DNA of 64,000 bases from Terana coerulea (taxonomy: Eukaryota; Basidiomycota; Agaricomycetes; Polyporales; Phanerochaetaceae), in contig JAKOGH010000993.1 in the NCBI GenBank assembly GCA_024811115.1, positions 39,282-103,281 on the forward strand, in the 5' to 3' direction. This document shows positions 10,944 to 21,600 of this stretch, piece after piece. How positions within the stretch are numbered: the stretch's first letter is position 1; every line of letters begins with the position of its first letter. The notes beneath the pieces are model-generated. The model was not told where the DNA came from and made no database searches. It saw only the letters and a list, made by a program, of their open reading frames with translations. Made by a program: the position numbers and the translations under genes.

Positions 10944-12405
10944 ATGCCGCGGCTATTTCCCACTAGTGGTTTCGACGTGATCAGCAATTCGCGTCTGGTC
11001 GAAGAGGAGAACTGGGAGTGGTATAAGCCCGAAGAGTTCTATCCCGCGCGTGCATAGGCGAAGTGGTCAAATCGCAATACCAGGTTGTCGGGAAGTTGGG
11101 GTATGGCACGTATGGCACTGCCTGGCTGTGTAACAACCTGTTGTACGTGCTCTCTCTCTAGAGCGGCGCCTTTCACGAGGCTCACTGGATCTGCCAGAGA
11201 CCACGAGCATGTCACGCTGAAGATCGGTACACCCAAAACCTTAGAAAACGAACTCAAAGTGCTGAAACACTTGCGCACGATCAAGACCAACCACGCTGGC
11301 GCGTCATTCGTTCGTCTGCTGCTGGACGAGTTCCACCTCGACAGCAAATTCGGCGTATTTCAATGTGTTGTGCACCCGCCTCTCGCGCTCTCCCTTAAGA
11401 CTTTTAGGAGGATATTCCCTGAACAGGCCTTGCCCGTCCACCTCGTGAAGTTGGTTGTCAAGCATCTCTTGCTTGGCCTTGACTTCCCTCCACACCAAGG
11501 CTAAGATGATACATACAGGTAAGTAGGTTAATACATAAAGGACAAATGGCCAGCCTTCTGTGCACTACGAATATCACGGTTGCGGCCGTCGCGTAGATCA
11601 CGCGACAGATATTCAGGAGAGCAATATATTGCTCGGCATGAGCGAAACCACGGCCAAAGCGGATTTAGAACAATTCGAGCAGGAAGAGCTGCAACCTCCT
11701 AGCCCACGTAAAATAGACGGAGATCGCGTGATCCACACATCGCGCCAACTCGTCCCTCGGATCTTGTACGACTACGGCCCCCGGTGCTCTGCGACTTTGG
11801 CGAGGCACGGTTCGCCGCGCCGTCTGGCATCCTGGCAGATATCAAACCGTGTCAGTGCCGCGCACCGGAGGTGATCTTCGAGATTCCATGGGACGAGAAG
11901 GTCGACATATGGAACGTCGGGGTCATGGTGCGCGCTGTGGCCCTCGACTCCAGTAGCCGATCGTTACTGACGCGAGGCGTCCAGATCTGGGACCTGCTTG
12001 GAAACGGTAATCTGTTCCGTACTACTGGTGGATCAACGAAGGAGTCATCCGATGAATATCACCTGGCCCATATGGTTGCCCTGCTTGTACCTCCACCCAG
12101 GGAATTTCTCGAACGCACGAAAGAGCAGCGCGTGTGGAACTGGTTTGATAAGGACGGTACGCACTATTGGAATTGCTGCGCTGTTGGATAGATTGAGTTG
12201 ACCTCCGGTGCCAGGAACCTGGAAAAGAGCTGAAGAGCCTGAGGCTTCGAAGGACCGAGCTAGCTTGGAAGACACAGAGCGACGCCTGGCGCCGGAGGAG
12301 AAGGCACTCCTACTTAACTTTGCGAGGAGGATGCTGAGGTGGAAGCCCGAAGATAGGAGTAGCGCGAGGGACCTGCTCAACGACCCATGGCTTAATACAG
12401 CCTGA
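10944..12405 (+). pseudogene. SRPK-like serine/threonine protein kinase, three frame breaks
   Basis: SR-protein kinases of the CMGC group phosphorylate Arg/Ser-rich proteins. Fungi of this class have many diverged copies. The ATG at 10944 gives MPRLFPTSGFDVISNS and [14 protein letters not shown]. Kinase motifs follow in different frames: glycine loop [19 protein letters not shown] with the ATP lysine, IHTDIQESNILLG in place of the catalytic HxD loop, LCDFGEARF (DFG), YRAPEVIFEIP-type CRAPEVIFEIPW, WDLLGNGNLF, and the C-terminal RRMLRWKPEDR and NDPWL. Frame breaks are near 11052 (a stop after PARA), 11486-11488 (one extra C) and 11778-11782 (one missing C). Introns otherwise fit (for example 11143-11197). 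The last two breaks lie in C runs and may be sequence errors, so the gene may be intact. Confidence 0.75.
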
Positions 12406-12944
12406 CAACCGCGGGGGCCAGCGGAACGTTTCCATTATTCTCTGCCTTACTGTTGTGCGTGTGCCGCCCCACTCAAGGCCCCAGCATTTCCAGGGATAGC
12501 TCGATGGATAGTCTACGATTACATGTGCTTGCATCCTTTTTCGAAGCCCAGCACTTACGGTAGTCTGGGCCTCGTGTTGCACGTCCTTGAAGGTGCCTGT
12601 AGTGAACGAGTTGTACCTTCCTAAACTCCAACAAGATGTGATCTTCAGAGTTGTTCTATACCCTAACCAAGCGGATGAATAGCACTTGCGCCTTGGATCG
12701 CATTGGCGACTTTCGCACGGTGTACCTTACTACGGCCATCACGCCAACTCTTTCAGATCGTGCCACGTTGCTTTCGGAAAAAGGATTGGCTTTTAGGCAT
12801 GCAGAGAAGGGGAAATACTTCCGCTAACGTTGCTGTGGACGTAGGTTTTTGCGTCAGCCAGCTCTGCTGCGGGAAATTGCGCAAAGACACAGCGGAGGAT
12901 ATGTACGAAGAGTGGAAAATGTGGACTTGGCTGGTGACGGATAA

Positions 12945-13066
12945 GTGCGCCACAAAGAATACACCCGGAATCGGCAAGTATTAGGCATGCCGCGTGCGGC
13001 ATCCACGGTGCGGGACGGCGCGGCTGCTGATGGCATCAGATCGGTCAGGTCTGGCCCGTCTGGGCT
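12945..13066 (+). repeat. Duplicated spacer segment, copy 1
   Basis: This segment (from GTGCGCCAC to GTCTGGGC) aligns with 15934-16037, including TGATGGCATCA and CCGTCTGGGC. It suggests that spacer and gene were copied together. Confidence 0.55.
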
Positions 13067-13512
13067 GCCGCTTAGGACTATTTCCCGTTCGTTGCCAACG
13101 TGCGAAGGCCCGCTCGTCTCCAACCCAACTCCACCCCTAGTGCGTGTCTACAACACAACCTTTGCTCTAAATTGTCACTGATCGACCCCAAATACAGCTT
13201 GTAGCCTGCCTAAATATTTGGCCTTCATGTCTCATTCGATGACCGAAAACAGCGAGGTCTGAATCGCAGCCAGGTCATGACAATCGACCGACCGACCGTC
13301 GCCTCCATTTGATCAATGCGCGCACGGCAGAGTATAGCCAGGCTTCTTTTTGGTGTCTTCAAGCGCCGGAGCTCATGCAAGCGTTTGCAGCAAGCCTAAA
13401 GAGAGGCATTTCAGCAACGAAAAAGAGGGTATACGATTAACACCGTATTCAGGCACCTCGCGCCACAACGGCCATGCTGGTGGGGGGTTTTGGGCGACCG
13501 AGCTTGCACCTG

Positions 13513-13518
13513 TATAAG
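13513..13518 (+). promoter_or_regulatory. TATA box of seven-helix gene B
   Basis: TATAAG, 56 bp before the ATG at 13574; same spacing as in copies A and C. Confidence 0.45.
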
Positions 13519-13573
13519 CTTGCATCACCGCTACGTGCACGTAGACCCCCGCCCCCGCCTGAGTCCCCCCACC

Positions 13574-15112
13574 ATGTCCGACCCGGTCCCCTTCGATGTT
13601 GCCGTCCTCTATGGAATCCTTATGGAGTGCACGCTCTATGGTGAGTGCATCCAGTGTCGCTGCGCGCAAAGAAGAGTGCTGAACGATGCCGCCGATAGGC
13701 CTTTATCTCGCCGTTTTTGGGGCGACCATGTACGTGCTGTTCATGCCCGTCTTCCAGCCCAGGCATTCCAGGCAGCAGAGCGTCAACTTGATTCTGGTGT
13801 CTGCGTCAATAGGCCTGTTCATGTCTCTGACTCTGGTGAGTGTGCCAGCATCCCCCTCGCCCTGGGCATAGGGCCAGCGCAAGACTCATGTCCATCCCCA
13901 GCACTTCTGCGTGAACATGGCGAGAATGTACCAAGCGTACGTGGTCCACGGCGAGGAGCCATTCGGCCCCATCCTTTACTTCGCAAATCTGAGCGACTCC
14001 CTCACGCTAATCTGGGCCTCCTGCTACGTCTTCGAAGCGTTCATCACCGACGGTCTTACGGTGAGGGCTACGATCCATCCGGTGTCCTCATGACTCAATC
14101 TGACCCACCGATAGATCTACCGTCTATACGTCATCTGGGGAAAGAACTTACCGGTTTGCATTGCGCCCGGCTTGACCCTCGGGGGAATGCTTGGTACGTC
14201 TGCGACTCCCTCGTAGACCTCGGGAGTGCGCCTAATTGCATTCAGCCGCATGCGTTGGCATGCTCATCGCGTTCACGAAGATCCCCTCCGGCGCCGATTT
14301 GTGGTCGCACTCGGCTGGAAAGTACGTTACGCTATGCTGCAACAGTCGTCGCAACCTGACCATGCCTGCGCGACCTCAGCTGGCTGATATCGGTTTTCGT
14401 CTTGGGACTTGCGTGAGTGGAGCTATAATCTTGAAACTATCATGGGGGTCCTGATTTGCAATCGCAGTACCAACATATTGGCAGTCAGTGAGTAACATAA
14501 GTCGACTCACCTGCTACAAAAGAAACTGAATGTCGCTAGGTCTAATCGGCTACCGGATCCTTATCCGTGACCGTAGGCTTACGACGGGTATGGGTGCCGG
14601 CAGCTTGAAGGTGTGTCTTGCTTTGTGTATCGCATAGCTTACTGGACAGCCCGTGCTCACCGATTTTATTTAGAGTGTCATTACCGTCATCATCGAGTCT
14701 GCCGCAATCTACAGGTATATTATACGCTTTCACAACGGTAGTGTCGGCCGCTAAATGATTGCCAATAGCCTCCTTAAGGCCATTAACTTGGCCCTACTGG
14801 TCTCGCACTCTAACGTCGCCTGGGCCTTCCTCAGCATGGCGAACCCCATCATCGTACGTCACTCAGATTCCAGAAACTCTACATACCTCGTAGTGACCTG
14901 CGTACCAGGGCATCGCCTCGCATCTGCTCATCCTGCGTGTCGGATGGATCCGGCACTTCAAGCCGACGACCCATGCCGCCATGTCCGCAGCGACGGGCAC
15001 GTATCCCATGCGCGTGCACGTCACCACCGAGCGCCACGATGACGAAGACCTCGAGGGGTCAACGACCAAAGCCTCGCACAAGTTGGCCCCGGAGGCCAGC
15101 GGCAAGTGGTAG
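13574..15112 (+). CDS. Seven-helix membrane protein B (tandem paralogue family)
   Basis: Same exon plan as A and C. It starts MSDPVPFDVAVLYGILMEC, then GLYLAVFGATMYVLFMPV, CVNMARMYQAYVVHGEEP, FANLSDSLTLIWASCYVFEA, IYRLYVIWGKNLPVCIAPG, ACVGMLIAFTKIPSGADLW, NWLISVFVLGLATNILAVS, LIGYRILIRDRRLTTGMG, SVITVIIESAAIYS and SHLLILRVGWIRHFKP. The tail has YPMRVHVTTERHDDED and ends with SGKW at the TAG at 15110. The reading is intact. Seven hydrophobic segments are visible. B and C are closer to each other than to A. Function unknown; a membrane sensor or receptor-like role is only an inference from topology. Confidence 0.75.
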
Positions 15113-15597
15113 GCGTGTTCACACCCCCGGATGCTGGGCTGGATGAACCCCTACACCTTCCGTAACCCTCAGTGGTTTGCACTGAGCGCTGGGCGCTGAA
15201 AATTTACATTCCTTATACCGCGCTTAGCAGCAGCATTCTTTTATACCTGTTCCCGTATGCACACACGGATACCATTCATTCAAGCATCGGCATTATTGGG
15301 ATTTTGGACCGGCTTTATTGGCGCAGCATGTATGTCGAGTGCATCTGGAGATAGATGTATGCCCGAGCTGAAGTAGACTGCCTCTGCGTCTATGGCGGCT
15401 CGTAGTCAAACTTGACTTCCCCTGTCATCCAACTATAAGCCTATCATGATGCTCATTTCATTTCGCGGCTCTCTTAGTATGTTCTCGATACGAAACTATG
15501 ATGCTGCCTTGGACCGTTTGTTAACAGCAAACGAGCAGAATAAATTCGCACCATTTGTGACGCAAAGGACCGCAGAGATCGTGAAAGGCTGGGGAAG

Positions 15598-15691
15598 ATT
15601 AGAGTATTCAGAGCAGCGGGAGAAGGAGGAAGCACACTTCTGCTGTGCAAACTTTGCGAGGGGAATGCACAAGTGGAAGCCCGACGGATAA
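15598..15691 (+). pseudogene. Relic of SRPK-like kinase C-terminus
   Basis: The reading CCANFARGMHKWKPDG followed by a stop matches LLNFARRMLRWKPEDR of the kinase at 12310-12360. The DNA is alike as well (AACTTTGCGAGGGGAATGC against AACTTTGCGAGGAGGATGC). Upstream kinase sequence is not recognisable, so this is a decayed second copy and not a sequencing artefact. Confidence 0.6.
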
Positions 15692-15933
15692 ATATTAAAT
15701 GCGTAATCCGACACTGAAATTCAACTCTTCGGAATTCGCCGTGATGTGATCACGGCACGCACAACATCTCCGACGCGCTGAGCTACGCCGTGCTCAAGCC
15801 TCAAGGCCTCAAGGATCGACTCGGACGATGTTACATCTTCGCAACTTTAGGAGGCAGGTTCTCGAGCCCGCCTTGCCAGTATGTCTTACATCTGAGAGTT
15901 ATTGTCCGTATCGCACGGCTGGCCCCTCCGACC

Positions 15934-16037
15934 GTGCGCCACGAAGAGCTGATCCCGAATTGGCAAGTTCAGGGCTCGGAACTTGGAAGGGGTCTAATTG
16001 ATGGCATCAAAGCTGGTGGGTCTGGACCGTCTGGGCA
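15934..16037 (+). repeat. Duplicated spacer segment, copy 2
   Basis: Aligns with 12945-13066: GTGCGCCACGAAGA, GGCAAGTTCAGG, TTGATGGCATCA and CCGTCTGGGC. The order of kinase sequence, this spacer, then a seven-helix gene is the same in both places. Confidence 0.55.
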
Positions 16038-16500
16038 ATCGGCCCAGCCCACCTCTCGAGAAACTTGCTAACCTTGCTCATCTTCGCCGTGCGACCCTCC
16101 TTCAAACTACCATTGATATGTACTGACCCCAACTACAGCCTGCAGCTGCTCACTTGCTATGCTTATAAGTACTGGTTTATCAGAGAGAGTAAACTACCCC
16201 CTGAACAGCCATTTGCGCAGCGGGCCCTAACAGCCTTCCGACGACCGGCCGTCGTCTCATCTCCAAGGACTCAAGCTATGTAGACTGTAGTGCGTCAGTG
16301 GCAGTCTGGTCAAGACATCGTGTCTGGCTCAAGGGCAAAAACGCTCCGGGCTACATAGCAGCGTCTGCGGAAAGGCCAAAGAAAGATAGTTCCGCGAGGA
16401 AAAATTTGAGGGTGGCCCACTAACAGCATGCACATATTAAGGTACCCCGCGTCGCGGCGGCCACATTAATTCCTTTCAGTCGATCAAGTGGTCGCGCCCG

Positions 16501-16506
16501 TATAAA
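16501..16506 (+). promoter_or_regulatory. TATA box of seven-helix gene C
   Basis: TATAAA, 60 bp before the ATG at 16561. Confidence 0.5.
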
Positions 16507-16560
16507 CATGCGGTGTGTTCGTGAACATTGATCGCCCGCCCTCCTTCGCGTCTCCCGACG

Positions 16561-18113
16561 ATGAGCGACCCGGTACCCTTCGACGTTGCCGTCCTCTATG
16601 GAATCCTCCTGGAGTGCACGTTCTACGGTAAGTACACCTGGTACCCCTGAGGGAGGAAAAGTACGCTGAAGGAGGCTATCGACAGGCCTTTACATTGCCG
16701 TCTTTGGGGCGACCATGTATGTGCTGTTCATGCCAGTCTTCCAGCCCAGGCAGTCCCGGAAACAGAGGGTCAACACACTTTTGGTGTGCGCCTCTTTGGG
16801 CTTGTTCCTATCCTTGACTACGGTAAGTACTCGCTCAGCGCTCCCTCTTTGTGCATTGGATTCATTGCAAGCTCGCGCCACAATTCTAGCACTTCTGCAT
16901 CAACATGGCGAGGGTGTACCAAGCATACGTCGTCCATGGCGAGGAGCCAGCCGGCCCCGTTCTATACTTCGCGGACCTGAGTTCCTCACTTACGTTGGCA
17001 TGGGCGTCCTGCTACGTTTTCGAGGCAACCATCACCGACAGTCTTACGGTGGGAGGAACCCTTCCATTCGTGCTACTGTTCACTCACTCTGATCCATCAT
17101 AGCTTTATCGTCTGTATGTTATCTGGGGTAACAACTGGTGGGTGTGCATTGCACCCGGCATTACTCTCGCTGGGATGTTCGGTACGTGTTCGACGTCTAC
17201 GCACCTTTGGGACACGCGCTTAATCGCATCCAGGCGCAAGCATCGGTATGCTCATCGCGTTTACCAACATCCCTTCTGGCGCCGATCTGTGGATGTATCC
17301 TGCTGGAAAGTATGTCATCGTATACCGCTATCCTTGCTACATAACTGATCAAGCGTCCGCAATTCTAGTTGGCTGTTGTGTTGCTTCGTTCTTGGACTTT
17401 CGTGAGTACATTTGTGTCTACTGCATTACCAGGAAAGCGCTGAGACTCTCAATCTGCAGCACCAATATCTTAGCAGTCAGTGAGTAGCATGGCCGTCAAC
17501 GTCCGATGAAATCTGACTGAGCAATCTCAGGCCTGATTGGTTATCGCATCCTCATCCGCGATCGTAGGCTCACCAGCGCCTTGGGGGCAAGCAGCTTAAA
17601 GGTAAGCTGTCCCTACCGTTTCTTATCATTCAATGGGCAGCCCTTGCTCATCAATCTCTCACAGAGTGTCATTGCCGTCATCGTCGAGTCAGCCGCTATT
17701 TACAGGTACGTACTCTATCCCATCTCGCTCGGTGTTCATCTCTGACCGAGCGCCCACAGCTTCCTCAAGGCTATCAACCTGGTTTTGCTGGTTACACACT
17801 CCAATGTTGCCTGGGCCTTCTTGAGCCTCGCGAACCCCATCATCGTGCGTCGTTGTTCTACCCGAGAGCCCCTTCGTCGCGGAACTGATCTGCATGCTAG
17901 GGCATCGCCTCGCACCTGCTCATTCTGCGTGTCGGATGGATGCGGCACTTCAGGCCGACAACCGGTACCACCGTCTCCACAGGCTCGCCGTCCGCCGCGT
18001 ATCCGATGCGCGTGCACGTCACCACGGAGCGCCACGACGACGAGGACGGCCCCGAGCTGTCGACCTCCAAGATCTCGCACAAGCTCACGCAGGACGCTGT
18101 GGGCAAGTGGTAG
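16561..18113 (+). CDS. Seven-helix membrane protein C (tandem paralogue family)
   Basis: Third copy, intact from the ATG at 16561 to the TAG at 18111. It reads MSDPVPFDVAVLYGILLEC, GLYIAVFGATMYVLFMPV, CINMARVYQAYVVHGEEP, FADLSSSLTLAWASCYVFEA, LYRLYVIWGNNWWVCIAPG, ASIGMLIAFTNIPSGADLW, LIGYRILIRDRRLTSALG, SVIAVIVESAAIYS, LVTHSNVAWAFLSLANP and SHLLILRVGWMRHFRP. The tail has YPMRVHVTTERHDDED and ends VGKW like copy B. Exon borders are in the same places as in A and B, which shows descent by DNA duplication and not by retrocopying. No named domain is recognised; seven transmembrane segments are likely. Confidence 0.75.
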
Positions 18114-18678
18114 TCGCATCGCTTCCCAGAAGCTCAGGAAGATGCACCTTCCACCCTCAGTGCGCAGATTGTATGTATTTATGCTGAGCGCTCGGCGCCG
18201 GGATTTCACGTTCCTTTTATTCCGCTTTTTCTCGCTTCATTGGGTTTTGTCTGTCCACACAGGCAACCACGGATCTCGCTCGTTAAGCGTCTGTATTGTT
18301 ATGATGTGAATAGGTTGTTTCAGCGGAACATGGATGCGAATAGAACTACGAGTCAGAATGTTCGAGCCGGACTGCTGTCTACACGTCGCACATGTCGCAA
18401 ATGGAAAGAATGCCTGAAGATCAAAATAAATCCCTGCGCCAACCTAAGTCATCTATATATCGTGAAACATCGAAGCATAAATGAGCGCAAGTCCTTCGCA
18501 TCACATTACAAAGCTCATGTATGAACACAGCTCAATGTTAACCTACAACAAGGACAAGGAAAAGGCACGGACGGAAAACCAAGTACAGAAACTACGCTGA
18601 TTTGCTACGTGCAGGTAGTGAAAACGTGAGCCTGCGGACAGCAAACTCCAGTTGCGCTGGTACAAGTCGTCTCAAATA
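18114..18678. other. Convergent spacer between seven-helix gene C and large gene
   Basis: A 565 bp spacer between two 3' ends. The first part resembles the region after gene B. No gene seen. Confidence 0.35.
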
Positions 18679-21600
18679 TTAGACCAGCAACTTGACATCA
18701 TCCCAAAGCCTGATAAATTTGGGAACGTCAGTAATGGAAAGCGCGCGGTAGCAGATTTACGTACTTCTTGAAGATCTGGGTGAGGAAATCAGCGGTTTGC
18801 CTGGGATCGAACTCCCCATCGAGCGAGAAGGGCTGGCCCATCAGCAACCCTTCAACGTGCGCATGCAGGGGCTTGGCAGTCTTGCCCTGGGCGCCGACAA
18901 TGCCACGGACGCTGCCCGACAGGTGGACGACCCGGACATCCACCAGGTTGGTGCCGTGCTCGACGATCCACTTGCCGATATTCAACGCCTCCTTCGCGCC
19001 GGCCTCCACGATGTCGAGGGCCTTCTTCGCGGCCTCGAGCTCGATGGTCGCGCTCCGCGCAATCGCCAGTCCCGCGGTGGCCGCCTGGTATGCAAGCCAC
19101 TCCGCGCACTGCACGAGGGCTTGGATCGCCTCCACCGCGGCATGGAACGCTGCCTCGTTGGCCTGCTTGTACAGCTCGAGCGCCTGGACCGCGCCCTGGA
19201 AGGCGACCCACTTCACGCCCTGCTGCGTCACGTGCAGGACCTCGTTCGTCGCGTCCAGCGTAGTCTGCGTCGCAGTATCCACGCCGTGCAGGAAGGTCTT
19301 CGCGGTGTCGAGGCCGGCTGAACCGACCGTCTCCGCCAGAGCCAGTCCCTGCCGCGCCGTCCCAATGGCGGCCTCCCTGGCGAGGAAGTTCGCGGAGGTC
19401 AGCACCAGCTGCGCGCCTTGCAGCACGCCGTCCGCAAAGGCTTTGGCTGCCTCGAGGGTTCCGACAGCGGTGTAGAGACCGCCGAGGGCGGCCTTCTTCC
19501 AGAACTCCCACCCCGACGCGTTCTCATACTCGTGGATGGTGCCGTACAAGTCGTTGATCTGGTTCTGGAGGCTCTGAACCTTCTGACGAGCCTCCTCGAT
19601 GTCCTGGTGGGCGGAACCGAACTCGTGGTTCATGGCCGCGACGGCTTGATCCAGAGCACTCTGAGCGGTGCGGATGCCGTCCACCATATCCCGCTGGGCG
19701 TTGTCGACACCGTGCTGGGCGTCGGCCAGCTTCTGGGCTCGATCGCGGTTGGCGGACTCGACTGCCTGTCGGGCGGCATCCATGGCGCCGTTGTAGTCCC
19801 CTTCGGTCCGGACAATATCCTGCTGGAGGCGGGTAATCTCAGCGTTGTAGGCCTCGATAACCTTGTCCGCGGAGTCATGAACGCTCTTGTTCTTCGCATC
19901 CCACGAAGCTGCCGCGGCATCGAGCTCCGCCTGTGCCTTGTCAATACCGTCGTTGAGAGCCTTCTGAGCGTGAGTCAACGTGTCCTTCGCGGCCTTGATG
20001 CCATCCTCAGCGGCTTTACGCGCCTGGTCAAACTGCGCAATGAGCTGGTCGTGGATGTACTGAAGGATGTGTTGCTCGAGCAGGGCATCGAATACGAAGT
20101 CCGCGTCCGACAGATTGCTAAACTTCACCGCGCCGACGAGGTCAGCCTTCAGTTGGAAGATCAACAAGTCGGTGAACTTCAGTTGCCTGGAGAGTATTAA
20201 GCGTGATCAGGCTACTATCACGACAATATAAAACGATCCGGACTTACGTATTCCAAGAGAACTTCGGATTCGGAAGGATATCCACCTCGATGTGGGCAAG
20301 CGCCTTGGAGTCGAAAAGCTCAATCATGCCGTCGATCAGCAGATGTTGCGTCGACGGGCCAATAACGCAATCGACGACGGCGCGCGGTCCAGTGGTGCCG
20401 CTGACCTTGAGAGGACCCAACTCGAAATTGTCGACGCCTCCCTTGATAGCGACCTGAGTAGGTTCGACCACTAATCTTGCGATTAGCACCGGAGGAAGGC
20501 ACAACAAAACGCAAGCTTACCGCACGATATGTCCGCCTTCTTGCCGAAGAGTACCATGTCGGCCGCGAACGAGAAGCCTTGGGGGTAGGTGATGGTTCCG
20601 AGTGTAACACCGCCAGGGCAAACGTAGATCTTGACTTGTTCAAAGTCTAGGAAGTCCTTCGGTGGCTGAGGGATCGAGAGGCGTGTAATGTCTTCTGCCA
20701 GAGAGACAACATCCGAGATGTTCAAGGATTGCACTTCGGCATACAGGAGTTCCTCTTCGAGACTGTCAGAACCAAAGACTCAACATTGAGCGAGGGAAGA
20801 CACGAACTCATCGGATCCTCGTTGACACTCAAGGCCAACTGTGCTTGGGTCTTGCCAATCGCTATACCTCCCCGGATGCCGAATCCACTGCGTATAGCCG
20901 GTGATAAGTAAGTCTACGAACCAAGAGGAAAGCACAGCGTACCTGGGCGTCCCAGTGGCGACGAACTGGGCAAAAATGATGTCGATAGCCAGAGCAAGGT
21001 TGGGCCCTATCTTGACATTGGGGCTGAGACCAAGCGGGTTGACCCACCAGCCAGCCATTTCACCAGTGGCGCTAGCACCAAGGAGATTCGTACCAAGAGT
21101 GAGGGTGAAAACAAGAGGGTCGGGGGAGTGTGCGACTGGAACGCTCAGCCCTGCGGACAGAGAGAGCTGAACGGGCTTGCTCTGGATCCCGAGCTTGAAC
21201 GGTGTGGTCTTGATGCCATTGCCGAGGTTCAACACGGTTGGGGTGGGAAGGAATATGTCGAGCTCGAAGCCCTTGAGTTTGGACCAGCCTGCACTAAGGA
21301 CAAGCCCAGGCACCGGCTCTCGCATAAGGGAGTTCAGGGTGTCCAGTTGATCAAGAGTAGCGCAGAATTGAACACCTAAAGCGCAATCAGAATGGTTCAA
21401 GTAGCTATGGCAAATTATCCTAACCTTGGTGGAACTGGTATCCGCTGACAATCATGTTACCCAAACTGGGGTCGTCCCGGGACGCGGCCACGAATGCGAC
21501 TTGCTTGAGAGCCAGATCCAAGTAAGTACCCTTGACCTCCGGCACAATCTTGGAGAGGGCGAGAGATTCGTCGCCGGCCGTCAACGCTGCGAGTACCGTC

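Larger units (their letters stand above)
12406..13573. other. Spacer between kinase and seven-helix gene B, partly duplicated
   Basis: A 1.17 kb spacer with no intact gene. Part of it (12945-13066) is repeated at 15934-16037. The 3' end carries the gene B promoter with the CCACAACGGCC motif near 13463 and a TATA box at 13513. Confidence 0.5.
15113..16560. other. Spacer between seven-helix genes B and C with kinase relic and duplicated DNA
   Basis: A 1.45 kb spacer. It contains a degraded kinase C-terminus (15598-15691) and a segment similar to 12945-13066 (at 15934-16037). Its first 150 bp also resemble the DNA just after gene C (shared CTGAGCGCT and ACATTCCTT-like blocks). No intact gene. 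Confidence 0.5.

Noticed and set aside
10944..12405. Clean, intact SRPK gene
   Set aside because: A stop after PARA near 11052 cannot be removed by any intron I can find; recorded as pseudogene with the note that errors are possible.
15446..15691. 81-codon ORF as a functional small gene
   Set aside because: Only its last third resembles anything, and that is the C-terminus of the kinase; it is better read as a relic.
18797..20200. Long plus-strand ORFs (up to 260 codons) over the large minus-strand gene
   Set aside because: They are mirror frames of the Ala-rich helical exon; the minus strand has splice sites, codon-exact joins and protein-like periodicity.
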